This document shows, in pieces, positions 34,286-42,377 of a stretch of 64,000 bases of DNA. Both the position numbers and the translations under genes were made by a program. Within the stretch, counting starts at the first letter, position 1. Every line of letters starts with the position of its first letter. Under the pieces are notes generated by a model, which worked only from the letters and a program-made list of their open reading frames with translations, did no database searches and had not been told where the DNA came from. Origin of the DNA: Variovorax paradoxus EPS (GTDB lineage Bacteria > Pseudomonadota > Gammaproteobacteria > Burkholderiales > Burkholderiaceae_C). The stretch lies in the NCBI RefSeq assembly GCF_000184745.1, contig NC_014931.1:4216001-4280000 (forward strand), written 5' to 3'.

Positions 34286-36067
34286 CTACCGCCCATCGTC
34301 GTTCGTTGGCTGATCGGTGCCTTCCGAATCGTTCGACGGCTCATGCTGCTTGCTATGCGCTCGACGTGTGGCAAGCCAGCGCGGAGCTGTGGAAGCTGGA
34401 ATTTTTCCCGACGCCGAGATCCCGGCGACCGCTTCCGCAAATAGCAGGGCGTTGGTTTCGCTTCCTTGCTGGTCAGCCTTTACTTGAATGAGGTTTGTTG
34501 GCGCATCACTCAATGGCGCGCCCGCCGCAGCGGCCAACCTTGCAGCCTCGGCCCTCATCCAACGCGGCTCGATAGGTCTGCCAGCCGCCTGGGTAGCTTC
34601 GCGGTGGGCTCGAACCTCAGTCAGCTGTGCAATCATCTCTTTGCCGTCCTGCGGCTTTTTTGCCCCGGCAAGGGGTGGCATCCCCTTCCGAGGGCCATCT
34701 GGCAAAAAGGGAAGACCGCTGCTTTGGGACGTTAACTCACGCGATCCGTCTAGTGATTCAGGTGCTGTATTGGCTTGACCCATGACGGCAGCAAGTTTGC
34801 CCAGGTCTGCTTTAGCATCCTGAACGTGCGGTTGACGCTGTTCGATCGATCGATTTGCTGCTCTCAAGCCATCAAGGTAGTCCGCCCACCGCTGCATCAT
34901 GAGAGTGCGCTGTTTGAGGTACTGCGTGCGGTTGTACGCACGTCCATTGGCGTCCTTAACGGCATGCGCCAGTTGGGCCTCGATCACGAGGGGATCGACC
35001 TCCAAGACTTCGGCCAGCAGCGTTCGGGCAGTAGCCCGGAATCCGTGCACGGTTTGCACGGTGGGTCCGTAACCGAGCGTCAGGAGCGCGGCACGCAGAG
35101 TGTTATCCGAGATGGGGCGATCATGGCTACGCTCGCCCGGGAAGACCAGCGTGCTATGGCCCGTGAAGGGATGCAGTTTGCGCAGCAACTCCACGGCTTG
35201 TGTCGGGAGCGGGACGAGGTGGGGATCGCCGTTTTCCTTGCCCTCGATGCGCCGCTTCATCCGTGCCGCAGGCACCGTCCATAGTGCGTTGTCCAGATCG
35301 ATTTCCGCCCAGGCTGCACCCCGCAGTTCGTTGGGGCGCTGGAAGAGCATGGGGGCCAACTGCAAGGCGGTACGCACGATGTGACCACCTTGGTACGCCC
35401 GCATGACGCGGATCAGTTCGCCGAGCTTGGCAGGCTCTGTGATCGCTGCAAAGTGCCGCTTCTTGTGGGGCGTCAGCGCGCCCTTGAGGTCAGCGGTGAT
35501 GTCACGCGGCGCTCGCGCAGTAGCCACAGCGTAGCGCCATACCGCACGCGACGTCATAAGCACCCGGCCGGCCACATCGAGGGCTCCACGCTCCTCAACG
35601 CGACGCAGCGCGGCCAACAACTCGATGGGTTCGATCTCGCTGATGCGACGACCGGCGAAGTGCGGAAACAGATCTTTTTCCAGATTGCGCTTCTCGCGGA
35701 TGGCGTAGTGGCTGCTCCAGCGCGTATGGTGCTTCTCGTACCACTCAAGCGCCGTCTCCCGGAAGGTGTCGCCGTTGTTCACGGCGGCCTTGAGCTTGAC
35801 GACCTGCCGAGCTTGTATCGGATTGATGCCTGACGCTTTCTGCGCCTTGGCAGCATCGCGAGCCTTGCGGGCTGCGGCAAGCGTCACGCCGGGGTAAGTT
35901 CCAAGCGCAAACTTCTTCTCGACGCCCTCGATCCTGAACTTCCAGAACCAACGGCGAGAGCCTGATGCAGAAACTTCCAGGTAGAGGCCGCCTGAATCGG
36001 CGTACCGAGCCTGTTTTCGCCCAGATGGGCAGGTGGCATTGCGACACGCGGCATCGGTCAATGGCAT
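34286..36067 (-). CDS. Tyrosine integrase of a genomic island (DUF4102/P4 type) with a long C-terminal extension
   Basis: This 593-aa recombinase would insert the element into the adjacent tRNA-Pro gene. The N-terminal DUF4102 arm-binding domain (residues 1-90, SGGLYLEVSASGSRRWFWKF) is followed by a SAM-like core-binding domain (about 100-195) and the catalytic domain (about 205-400). Visible catalytic residues are Arg in RPNELR (about 249), H-x-x-R in HGFR (341-344), His in LAHAV (368) and a Tyr in AYNRTQY (378 or 383). After the catalytic domain come nearly 190 extra residues without a recognised fold, which is longer than the usual 400-430 aa of this group. It starts 175 bases from the tRNA 3' end and points away from it. 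Confidence 0.92.
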   Translation of the reverse strand: MPLTDAACRNATCPSGRKQARYADSGGLYLEVSASGSRRWFWKFRIEGVEKKFALGTYPGVTLAAARKARDAAKAQKASGINPIQARQVVKLKAAVNNGDTFRETALEWYEKHHTRWSSHYAIREKRNLEKDLFPHFAGRRISEIEPIELLAALRRVEERGALDVAGRVLMTSRAVWRYAVATARAPRDITADLKGALTPHKKRHFAAITEPAKLGELIRVMRAYQGGHIVRTALQLAPMLFQRPNELRGAAWAEIDLDNALWTVPAARMKRRIEGKENGDPHLVPLPTQAVELLRKLHPFTGHSTLVFPGERSHDRPISDNTLRAALLTLGYGPTVQTVHGFRATARTLLAEVLEVDPLVIEAQLAHAVKDANGRAYNRTQYLKQRTLMMQRWADYLDGLRAANRSIEQRQPHVQDAKADLGKLAAVMGQANTAPESLDGSRELTSQSSGLPFLPDGPRKGMPPLAGAKKPQDGKEMIAQLTEVRAHREATQAAGRPIEPRWMRAEAARLAAAAGAPLSDAPTNLIQVKADQQGSETNALLFAEAVAGISASGKIPASTAPRWLATRRAHSKQHEPSNDSEGTDQPTNDDGR

Positions 36068-36086
36068 AGGCTACGTCGAGGAGAGT

Positions 36087-36145
36087 TGGGGGTACAAACC
36101 TGCCGCCGCGGGGGTTCGGGGGGTTTGAACCCCCACTTGTACCCC
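36087..36145. promoter_or_regulatory. Inverted GGGGGTACAA repeats upstream of the integrase, candidate arm-type sites
   Basis: The plus strand has GGGGGTACAAA at 36088 and the complementary TTGTACCCCC ending at 36145, with two further runs of five or more G or C between them. DUF4102-type integrases bind short G-rich arm repeats near attachment sites, so these may be arm sites and may also control the integrase promoter. The function is inferred. Confidence 0.5.
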
Positions 36146-36197
36146 CGATTGGTGCTGGCAGTACCTCGGACGATGTGAGTCCGGCTCTCCAATGACA

Positions 36198-36230
36198 AAG
36201 GGCGTCCGGTGGATGAAACCGGACGCCCTT
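36198..36230 (-). terminator. Hairpin downstream of tRNA-Pro
   Basis: The minus strand has AAGGGCGTCCGGT, a short loop and the complementary ACCGGACGCCCTT, a 13-bp perfect stem, 12 bases beyond the tRNA 3' end. Only a weak T run follows, so it may act as a terminator or processing signal. Confidence 0.6.
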
Positions 36231-36241
36231 GGACGTTTTGT

Positions 36242-36318
36242 TGGTCGGTGTGAAAGGATTCGAACCTTCGACCCCTTGCACCCCATGCAAGTGCGCTACC
36301 AGGCTGCGCCACACACCG
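36242..36318 (-). tRNA. tRNA-Pro(GGG)
   Basis: The minus strand folds as a tRNA. The acceptor is CGGTGTG pairing with CACACCG, the anticodon stem is CTTGC/GCAAG with loop ATGGGGT (anticodon GGG), and the T arm contains GGTTCGAATCC. CCA is encoded. It is the conserved right-hand border of the accessory region and the probable insertion site of the integrase-bearing element. Confidence 0.95.
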
Positions 36319-36344
36319 AAGCCTGCAATTATAGCCGGCTGAAA

Positions 36345-36803
36345 TCAGCGTCCGACGGTCAGGAGCTCACGAATTTCAAAAAGCTCGCGACGAAGGTGCA
36401 ACAACTGCGACAGGTCGACGGTGCGCGGCGCGGTCTGGTCGGGGCTGTCCTGCACCACGGCGGCGTCGAATTCTTCCTGGTCGATCTCGATCGCTTCCAT
36501 GCCTTCGAGCGGCACCTCACCGGCCTTGCGGCGATCGCGTTCGCCTTGCACAAGCTCTTGCAGCTTGTTGCGTGCGCCGCTGATCGTGAAGCCCTGGTCG
36601 TAGAGCAGGTCGCGGATGCGGCGGATCATGAGCACCTCGTGGTGCTGGTAGTAGCGACGGTTGCCGCGGCGCTTCATGGGACGCAGTTGCGTGAACTCTT
36701 GTTCCCAGTAGCGCAGCACGTGCGGCTTGACGCCGCAGAGTTCGCCGACTTCACCGATGGTGAAGTAGCGTTTGACAGGAATCGGCGGGAGTGTTTTCTC
36801 CAT
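36345..36803 (-). CDS. MerR-family transcriptional regulator, 152 aa
   Basis: The N-terminal MerR winged helix is clear (YFTIGEVGELCGVKPHVLRY, then WEQEFTQLRPMKRRGNRRYY). An effector-free helical C-terminus rich in acidic residues follows. This is the regulator found next to ihfA after pheT in most Burkholderiales and gammaproteobacteria; its targets are not generally known. No metal-binding cysteines are visible in the C-terminal half, so a metal sensor is unlikely. The start at 36803 (MEKTLPPIP) was preferred over an upstream ATG at 36812. Confidence 0.9.
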   Translation of the reverse strand: MEKTLPPIPVKRYFTIGEVGELCGVKPHVLRYWEQEFTQLRPMKRRGNRRYYQHHEVLMIRRIRDLLYDQGFTISGARNKLQELVQGERDRRKAGEVPLEGMEAIEIDQEEFDAAVVQDSPDQTAPRTVDLSQLLHLRRELFEIRELLTVGR

Positions 36804-36867
36804 TGAAATCAAGACGGTGCGCGGGAAACCTGAGAGATTACTCTACGCCGCCGCCGAGCACCAAGCA

Positions 36868-37239
36868 CTATTCGGTGCCCAGGCTCCACTCGACTTCGGA
36901 CGAGCCGCTCTGCTCGATGCTTCCGTGAATCTGTTCCTTGAGCTTGGCGCTCGCATGGAACGTGGCGACGCGACGTTCGCCGATCGGAATGGCTTCGCCG
37001 GTGCGCGGATTGCGACCGGGCCGCGGCGCCTTCACGCGGATCTGGAAATTGCCGAAGCCCGAGATCTTCACGTCCGTGCCTTCGATCAGGCTGCTGGCCA
37101 CGAGCTCGAAGAACGCCTCGACCATGTCCTTGGACTCGCGCTTGTTCAAGCCGATCTGCTCGAACAGCAGGTCAGCCAGGTGCGCCTTGGTGAGCGCCGG
37201 CGTTTCGAGGGCCTCGAGCGTGAATTCGGCAGCGTTCAT
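36868..37239 (-). CDS. ihfA: Integration host factor alpha subunit
   Basis: This DNA-bending protein acts with IHF-beta in recombination, replication and transcription. The HU/IHF fold is complete: LTKAHLADLLFEQIGLNKRE, ESKDMVEAFFELV, and the beta-arm GFGNFQIRVKAPRPGRNPRT with the Pro that inserts between base pairs. Two ATGs compete. The one at 37245 overlaps the pheT stop (ATGA); the one at 37239 has GAGAGG 5 bases upstream and is preferred. The N-terminus is about 15 residues longer than in E. coli. It is co-transcribed with pheT. Confidence 0.95.
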   Translation of the reverse strand: MNAAEFTLEALETPALTKAHLADLLFEQIGLNKRESKDMVEAFFELVASSLIEGTDVKISGFGNFQIRVKAPRPGRNPRTGEAIPIGERRVATFHASAKLKEQIHGSIEQSGSSEVEWSLGTE

Positions 37240-37241
37240 CT

Positions 37242-39683
37242 TCATCCTCTCAAGCGGCCACCGACCTTGGCGCCCAGTTGTTCGACGATGGCACGGACAG
37301 CGGGCTCGACCTGCTCGTCCGTCAAGGTGGCGCTGTCGCTCTGGAAGCTCAGGCGCACCGCCATGCTCTTCTCGCCCTGCGCCAGCGCGCCGGGTGCTGC
37401 AACGGCTCCGCCATGCAGCGGCTGCGGACGATAGATGTCGAACAGCGTCGCATCGCGCAGCAGGCCCTGCGCAGCGGTGGTAGTGCGGATTGCTTGCATC
37501 AGGGCGTCGTGCGTGACGGCCTCGGCGACCACGACCGCGATATCGCGCTCGACGGCCTGGTGCTTGGGCACCGGCTGCGCCACCGGCACGGGGCGCGCAG
37601 TGACGGCATCGAGGTCGAGTTCGAACAGCACGGGCGCCTGCGCAAAGTCCCACTTCTGGCGCCAGCGCGGATGCAGTTCGCCGACGAAGCCGATGGCCTT
37701 GCCGTCGATCGACACACGGGCCGAACGGCCGGGGTGCAAGGCTGGATGCTCAGCCGGCTCGAAGGTCGGAACCAGCGGCGCGAGCAGTGCTTCGACGTCG
37801 CCCTTGACGTCGTAGAAGTCGATGCGCTGCGGCTTGCCGTCCCAACGCGATTCGTCTGCATCGCCCCATGCAAGTCCCGCCACGCGCATCGGCTGGTTCA
37901 CGCCGCGCACGGTGCTGTCGGTCGTGACGACACTGTCGTCACGCATGAACACGCGGCCCAGTTCGAACACGCGCACGCGCGGTGCCTTGCGGTCGAGATT
38001 GAACTTCAGCACCTGCAGCAGCGAACCCATCAGCGAGGAGCGCATCACGCTCATCTGGCTGGCAATGGGGTTCAGCAGCTTGACGGGATTGGCATTGCCG
38101 GCGAGGTCTTGCTCCCAATACGCTTCGACAAAGCTGAAGTTGATGGTTTCCTGGAAACCGAGCGCTGCGATGCTGCGGCGCACGGCAAAACGACTGCGCT
38201 GCGCCTCGGGCCGCACACGGGCGGTGATGGGCGCGAGCGGTGCGGTGGTCGGCAGGTTGTTGAAGCCGATCAGGCGCGCGACTTCTTCGATCAGGTCCTC
38301 CTCGATCAGCAGGTCGAAGCGGTACGGCGGCGGGGTCACGGTCAACGTGCCTTCGCCTTCCGTGATGGCGAAGCCGAGGCGATTCAGCGCATCGGCGCAC
38401 TGCGCCTGCGTGAGCGGCATGCCGATCACGCGTGCTGCGCGCGCCACGCGCAGCGTGACGGGCACGGCGGCGGGCACGTTCAGCGTCTGGTCGTCCATCT
38501 TGCCGGCTTCGCCGCCGCAGATCTCGATGATCAGTTGCGTGATGCGCTCGATGATCTCGACGCTGCGGCTCGGGTCCACGCCGCGTTCATAGCGATGACC
38601 CGCGTCGGTCGAGAAGTTGAAGCGGCGCGAACGGCCCTGCACGGCCTCTGGCCACCAGAACGCGGCCTCGACGTAGATGTTGCGCGTGTCGTCCGAGACC
38701 GAGGTCGCGTCGCCGCCCATGATGCCGGCGAGCGATTCGACCTCGCGGTCGTCGGCGATCACGCCGACCTTGTCGTCGACGGTGATCGTCGTGCCGTTCA
38801 GCAGCTTGAGCTGTTCGCCCGCCTTGCCCCAGCGCACCGTGAGGCCGCCGTGGATCTTGTCGAGGTCGAAGATGTGGCTCGGTTGGCCGTACTCGAACAT
38901 CACGTAGTTCGAGATGTCCACTAGCGGCGTCACGCTGCGCTGGCCGCAGCGTGCGAGGCGCTCGACCATCCAGGCGGGCGTGGCGACGGTGGTGTTCACG
39001 CCGCGCACGATGCGGCCGGAGAAGCGGCCGCAGAGTTCGGGCGCCTCGACCTTGACGGGCAGCACGTCGTTGAACGAAGTGGCCACGGGCGCGATCGCCG
39101 GTGTCTTGAGCGGTGCGCCGGTGAGCGCTGCGAGTTCGCGCGCGACACCGTAGACGCTGAGGCCGTGCGCGAGATTGGGCGTGAGCTTGAGGGTCAGCAG
39201 CGCGTCGTCGAGCTTGAGCACGTCGCGCACGTCGGCGCCGATGGGCGCATCGGCGTCGAGCTCGAGCAGGCCGCCGTGGTCTTCGCTCAGTTTCAGTTCG
39301 CGCGCCGAGCACAGCATGCCCTGGCTCTCGACACCGCGCAGCTTGCCCAGCTTGATGAGGAAAGGCTTGCCGTCTTCACCCGGCGGCAGCTCGGCGCCGA
39401 CTAGCGCGCAAGGCACCTTGATGCCGACGCGCGCATTGGGCGCGCCGCACACGATATTGAGCAAAGCGCCCTGCCCCACATCGACTTGGCACACACGCAG
39501 GCGATCGGCATTCGGGTGCTGCTCGGCTTCCTTGATTTCGCCGACCACGATGCGCGTGAAAGGCGGCGCCACCGGTCGGCGCTCTTCGACCTCGAAGCCG
39601 CCCATGGTGAGCGTTTCGGCCAATGTGGCGCTGTCGAGGGGCGGGTTGCAGAACTCGCGCAGCCAGGATTCCGGGAATTGCAT
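37242..39683 (-). CDS. pheT: Phenylalanine--tRNA ligase beta subunit
   Basis: This 813-aa subunit pairs with PheS as an alpha2-beta2 enzyme charging tRNA-Phe. Domain order fits bacterial PheT: an N-terminal tRNA-binding EMAP-like domain (residues about 39-150, GEIKEAEQHPNADRLRVCQV), B3/4 editing domain (about 210-390, including EYGQPSHIFDLDKIHGGLTV and DREVESLAGIMGGD), B5 (about 405-475), the catalytic-like core, and the C-terminal FDX-ACB anticodon-binding domain (PVPKHQAVERDIAVVVAE to the end). Length is typical. It lies 37 bases downstream of pheS. Confidence 0.97.
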   Translation of the reverse strand: MQFPESWLREFCNPPLDSATLAETLTMGGFEVEERRPVAPPFTRIVVGEIKEAEQHPNADRLRVCQVDVGQGALLNIVCGAPNARVGIKVPCALVGAELPPGEDGKPFLIKLGKLRGVESQGMLCSARELKLSEDHGGLLELDADAPIGADVRDVLKLDDALLTLKLTPNLAHGLSVYGVARELAALTGAPLKTPAIAPVATSFNDVLPVKVEAPELCGRFSGRIVRGVNTTVATPAWMVERLARCGQRSVTPLVDISNYVMFEYGQPSHIFDLDKIHGGLTVRWGKAGEQLKLLNGTTITVDDKVGVIADDREVESLAGIMGGDATSVSDDTRNIYVEAAFWWPEAVQGRSRRFNFSTDAGHRYERGVDPSRSVEIIERITQLIIEICGGEAGKMDDQTLNVPAAVPVTLRVARAARVIGMPLTQAQCADALNRLGFAITEGEGTLTVTPPPYRFDLLIEEDLIEEVARLIGFNNLPTTAPLAPITARVRPEAQRSRFAVRRSIAALGFQETINFSFVEAYWEQDLAGNANPVKLLNPIASQMSVMRSSLMGSLLQVLKFNLDRKAPRVRVFELGRVFMRDDSVVTTDSTVRGVNQPMRVAGLAWGDADESRWDGKPQRIDFYDVKGDVEALLAPLVPTFEPAEHPALHPGRSARVSIDGKAIGFVGELHPRWRQKWDFAQAPVLFELDLDAVTARPVPVAQPVPKHQAVERDIAVVVAEAVTHDALMQAIRTTTAAQGLLRDATLFDIYRPQPLHGGAVAAPGALAQGEKSMAVRLSFQSDSATLTDEQVEPAVRAIVEQLGAKVGGRLRG

Positions 39684-39720
39684 CTCTTCGATCTCGATCT
39701 GATTTTCTGGGGATGGGTGC

Positions 39721-40797
39721 TTACTGGAACTGCGAGAGAAAACGCAGGTCGCCGTCGAAGAAGAGGCGCAGGTCGTTCACGCCGTAGCGCAGCATCGTGA
39801 GCCGGTCGGGGCCCATGCCGAAGGCGAAGCCGATGTAGCGCTCGGGGTCGAGCCCCATGTTGCGAACCACGTTCGGATGCACCTGGCCGGAGCCCGACAC
39901 CTCGAGCCAGCGGCCGGCCAGCGGTCCGCTCGCGAACTGGATGTCGATTTCTGCACTGGGCTCGGTGAACGGAAAGAAGCTCGGGCGGAAGCGCAGCACG
40001 AGGTCGTCGCGCTCGAAGAAGGTGCGGCAGAAGTCGGTGAAGATGACCTTCAAGTCCTTGAAGCTCACGTTCTCGCCGAGCCAGAGGCCCTCGCACTGGT
40101 GGAACATGGGCGAGTGGGTGGCGTCGCTGTCGACACGGTAGGTGCGGCCGGGGGCGATCACGCGGATCTCGGGCGCCTTCACGGTGCCGGTGGTGTCGGC
40201 TGCAGCAGCGGCAAATTCGGCCGCGTACTTCTTGATGTGCTGATGCGCATAGCGCACCTGCATCGGGCTGGTGTGCGGACGCAGGTTGTAGGGGATGCCG
40301 TCATCGCCGTTGAGATCGACGTAGAAGGTGTCCTGCATCGAGCGCGCAGGATGATTCGGCGGGTTGTTGAGCGAGGTGAAGCTGTGCCAGTCGCTCTCGA
40401 TCTCGGGGCCGTCGGCCACGTCGAAGCCCATGCTCGAGAAGATCTCCTCGATGCGCTCCAGGGTGCGGCTCACGGGGTGCAGGCTGCCGGGGATGCGGCG
40501 GCGGCCGGGCAGGCTCACATCGAGCGCTTCGGCACGCAGTTGCAGGGAGAGTTCTTCGTCGGCCAGTTGCTGGCGGCGGTCGGTCAGCGCGGCCTCGATG
40601 GCCTGCTTGGCGACATTGATCGCGGCACCGCGGGACTTCTTCTCTTCGACACTCAGCGCGGCCATGCCCTTCATCAACTCGGTGATGCGGCCCGACTTGC
40701 CAAGGAACTGGGCCTTGGCGTTTTCGAGCTCGGCGGGCGTTTTCGCTTCGGCGAAGGCGGCGCGGGCGGTGGCTGCAAGGGAGTCCAACTCGTTCAT
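39721..40797 (-). CDS. pheS: Phenylalanine--tRNA ligase alpha subunit
   Basis: This is the catalytic subunit, 358 aa. It has an N-terminal coiled coil ([20 protein letters not shown]) and class II synthetase motifs: motif 1 near [20 protein letters not shown], motif 2 around [20 protein letters not shown], and motif 3 [20 protein letters not shown]. The start at 40797 (MNELDS) matches the family. The frame is open upstream through the leader terminator, so the longer ORF is not the protein. Confidence 0.97.
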   Translation of the reverse strand: MNELDSLAATARAAFAEAKTPAELENAKAQFLGKSGRITELMKGMAALSVEEKKSRGAAINVAKQAIEAALTDRRQQLADEELSLQLRAEALDVSLPGRRRIPGSLHPVSRTLERIEEIFSSMGFDVADGPEIESDWHSFTSLNNPPNHPARSMQDTFYVDLNGDDGIPYNLRPHTSPMQVRYAHQHIKKYAAEFAAAAADTTGTVKAPEIRVIAPGRTYRVDSDATHSPMFHQCEGLWLGENVSFKDLKVIFTDFCRTFFERDDLVLRFRPSFFPFTEPSAEIDIQFASGPLAGRWLEVSGSGQVHPNVVRNMGLDPERYIGFAFGMGPDRLTMLRYGVNDLRLFFDGDLRFLSQFQ

Positions 40798-40823
40798 GGC
40801 AAGAAAAATCTTCGAGGGGAAAT

Positions 40824-40857
40824 AAAAAAGAGCTGGAGCCTTTTCAAGCGCCAGCCC
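40824..40857 (-). terminator. Factor-independent terminator in the rplT-pheS gap
   Basis: On the minus strand, GGGCTGG pairs with CCAGCTC across a 12-base loop and is followed by TTTTTTATT. It lies 27 bases before the pheS start. It could end the ribosomal-protein transcript or act as an attenuator for pheST. Confidence 0.65.
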
Positions 40858-40910
40858 TTGAGCCGTGGGCGCAGGAAGCTGCCCGGAGGCAGCATCCCTG
40901 CTGTGCAGAA

Positions 40911-41270
40911 TCAAGCAGCCAGCTTGGCCTTGACCTGCTCCACGATGCCGGCAAAAGCGGCCTTGTCGTGCACGGCGATGTCCGCAAGCATCTTGCGGTC
41001 GATCTCGATACCGGCCTTGCGGATGCCGTTGGCGAACTGGCTGTAGGTCAGGCCCAGTTCACGCGAGGCGGCGTTGATACGCGCAATCCACAACTGACGG
41101 AACACGCGCTTCTTGGTACGGCGGTCACGGTAGGCGTATTGGCCTGCCTTCATCACCGCCTGTTTGGCGACGCGGAAGACATTGCCGCGGCGACCGCGGA
41201 AACCCTTGGCGAGTGCGAGAACTTTCTTGTGGCGGGCGCGAGCCGTTACACCACGTTTGACGCGAGGCAT
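40911..41270 (-). CDS. rplT: 50S ribosomal protein L20
   Basis: This 119-aa, very basic protein has the full L20 pattern ([20 protein letters not shown], then [20 protein letters not shown]). It is a structural protein needed early in 50S assembly. It lies 24 bases after rpmI in the conserved infC-rpmI-rplT operon. No L20 autoregulatory site was identified here. Confidence 0.98.
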   Translation of the reverse strand: MPRVKRGVTARARHKKVLALAKGFRGRRGNVFRVAKQAVMKAGQYAYRDRRTKKRVFRQLWIARINAASRELGLTYSQFANGIRKAGIEIDRKMLADIAVHDKAAFAGIVEQVKAKLAA

Positions 41271-41294
41271 GTGTGTACTCCTTGTTCGTCTGAG

Positions 41295-41498
41295 TTAAAT
41301 GCCACGGCCGGGCAGCATGGCGGCGACAGAAACCATGTTGGTCTCATGCACTGCGACTGCACCACGGAGGTGACGCTTGTTCTTGGTGGTCTTCTTCGTC
41401 AAGATGTGACGCTTGAAGGCTTGACCGCGCTTGACGGTGCCACCGGGACGAACGCGGAAACGTTTTTTCGCGCTGCTCTTGGTCTTCATTTTGGGCAT
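41295..41498 (-). CDS. rpmI: 50S ribosomal protein L35
   Basis: This 67-aa basic protein has the L35 signature ([20 protein letters not shown] and [20 protein letters not shown]). Second gene of the infC operon; a 154-base gap separates it from infC. Confidence 0.98.
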   Translation of the reverse strand: MPKMKTKSSAKKRFRVRPGGTVKRGQAFKRHILTKKTTKNKRHLRGAVAVHETNMVSVAAMLPGRGI

Positions 41499-41652
41499 GT
41501 GAATGCTCCTTTAGTTTGTGCTCGTGAGGCGCCATGGATGCTCCATGAACTTGTTGGCCCCGAGACACTTCTTTATCTCGCCCTTGCCTGCGCTTCTTTC
41601 AAAGCGCCGGCAGCGGCGAAATCCCTTCAAAACCTCGTCTGCTGCAAACGCC

Positions 41653-42267
41653 TCAGGCGGTTGCCGTGGGCGCCGGTGCCGGCGCAGCGTCTGCTGCCGG
41701 CTTGGGAGCAGCGCCACCGGCCTTCTTGCGGCCCGGCGCGATCATCATGATCATCTGCCGGCCTTCCAGCTTCGGGAACTGCTCGACCATGATCGTGTCG
41801 CCCAGTTCATCGCGAATGCGCTGCAGGAGCGCCAGACCGAGTTCCTGGTGCGTGATCTCGCGACCGCGGAAGCGCAGCGTGATCTTGCATTTGTCGCCCT
41901 CTTCAAGAAAGCGCTTGATGTTGCGCATCTTGATGTTGTAGTCGCCATCGTCGGTACCGGGCCGGAACTTGATTTCCTTGACCTCGATGACCTTCTGCTT
42001 CGACTTCGCCTCGGCCGCTTTCTTCTGCTCGTGGTACTTGAACTTGCCGTACTCGATCAGGCGGCATACCGGTGGGTTGGCCGCCGCGACGACCTCCACC
42101 AGATCCACATCGGCCTCGCCAGCAAGGCGCAGGGCCTCGGAGAGACTCATAACACCCATTGGCTCGTTTTCCGGGCCTACAAGGCGGACTTCCGGGGCCA
42201 TGATTTCCCGGTTCAGGCGGTGTTGGCGTTCCTCGCGGTGGCGGCGGTCGCGAAATGCAGTAGCGAT
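41653..42267 (-). CDS. infC: Translation initiation factor IF-3, apparent ATC start
   Basis: IF-3 checks start codons and keeps 30S subunits free. The N-domain ([20 protein letters not shown]), the linker ([20 protein letters not shown]) and the C-domain ([20 protein letters not shown], then [20 protein letters not shown]) are complete, with a low-complexity Ala/Pro tail. The first ATG (42201) would remove the N-terminal stretch [18 protein letters not shown], which belongs to betaproteobacterial IF-3. The frame runs up to an ATC at 42267 (ATC GCT ACT GCA) with AAGGA 8 bases before it. Rare ATT/ATC starts of infC are known to allow autoregulation by IF-3. Confidence 0.9.
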   Translation of the reverse strand: MATAFRDRRHREERQHRLNREIMAPEVRLVGPENEPMGVMSLSEALRLAGEADVDLVEVVAAANPPVCRLIEYGKFKYHEQKKAAEAKSKQKVIEVKEIKFRPGTDDGDYNIKMRNIKRFLEEGDKCKITLRFRGREITHQELGLALLQRIRDELGDTIMVEQFPKLEGRQMIMMIAPGRKKAGGAAPKPAADAAPAPAPTATA

Positions 42268-42377
42268 GGTCAGGATCCTTCAAAATTTGCTACAAAATCT
42301 GTAGCGAACGCCGGTCAGTCCTCGCGGACAAGCGGCACGATTTGGCTGGGAAACATATGGGGTGTTTCAGAGGCAAA

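Noticed and set aside
2422-36318. Direct repeat of the tRNA-Pro 3' end marking the other end of the island
   Set aside because: I searched by eye for GGTCGGTGTGAAAGG and near variants to the left and found none; the boundary stays open.
40798-40914. N-terminal extension of pheS to 40914
   Set aside because: The extension reads through the leader terminator and is absent from the family; the start at 40797 fits PheS.
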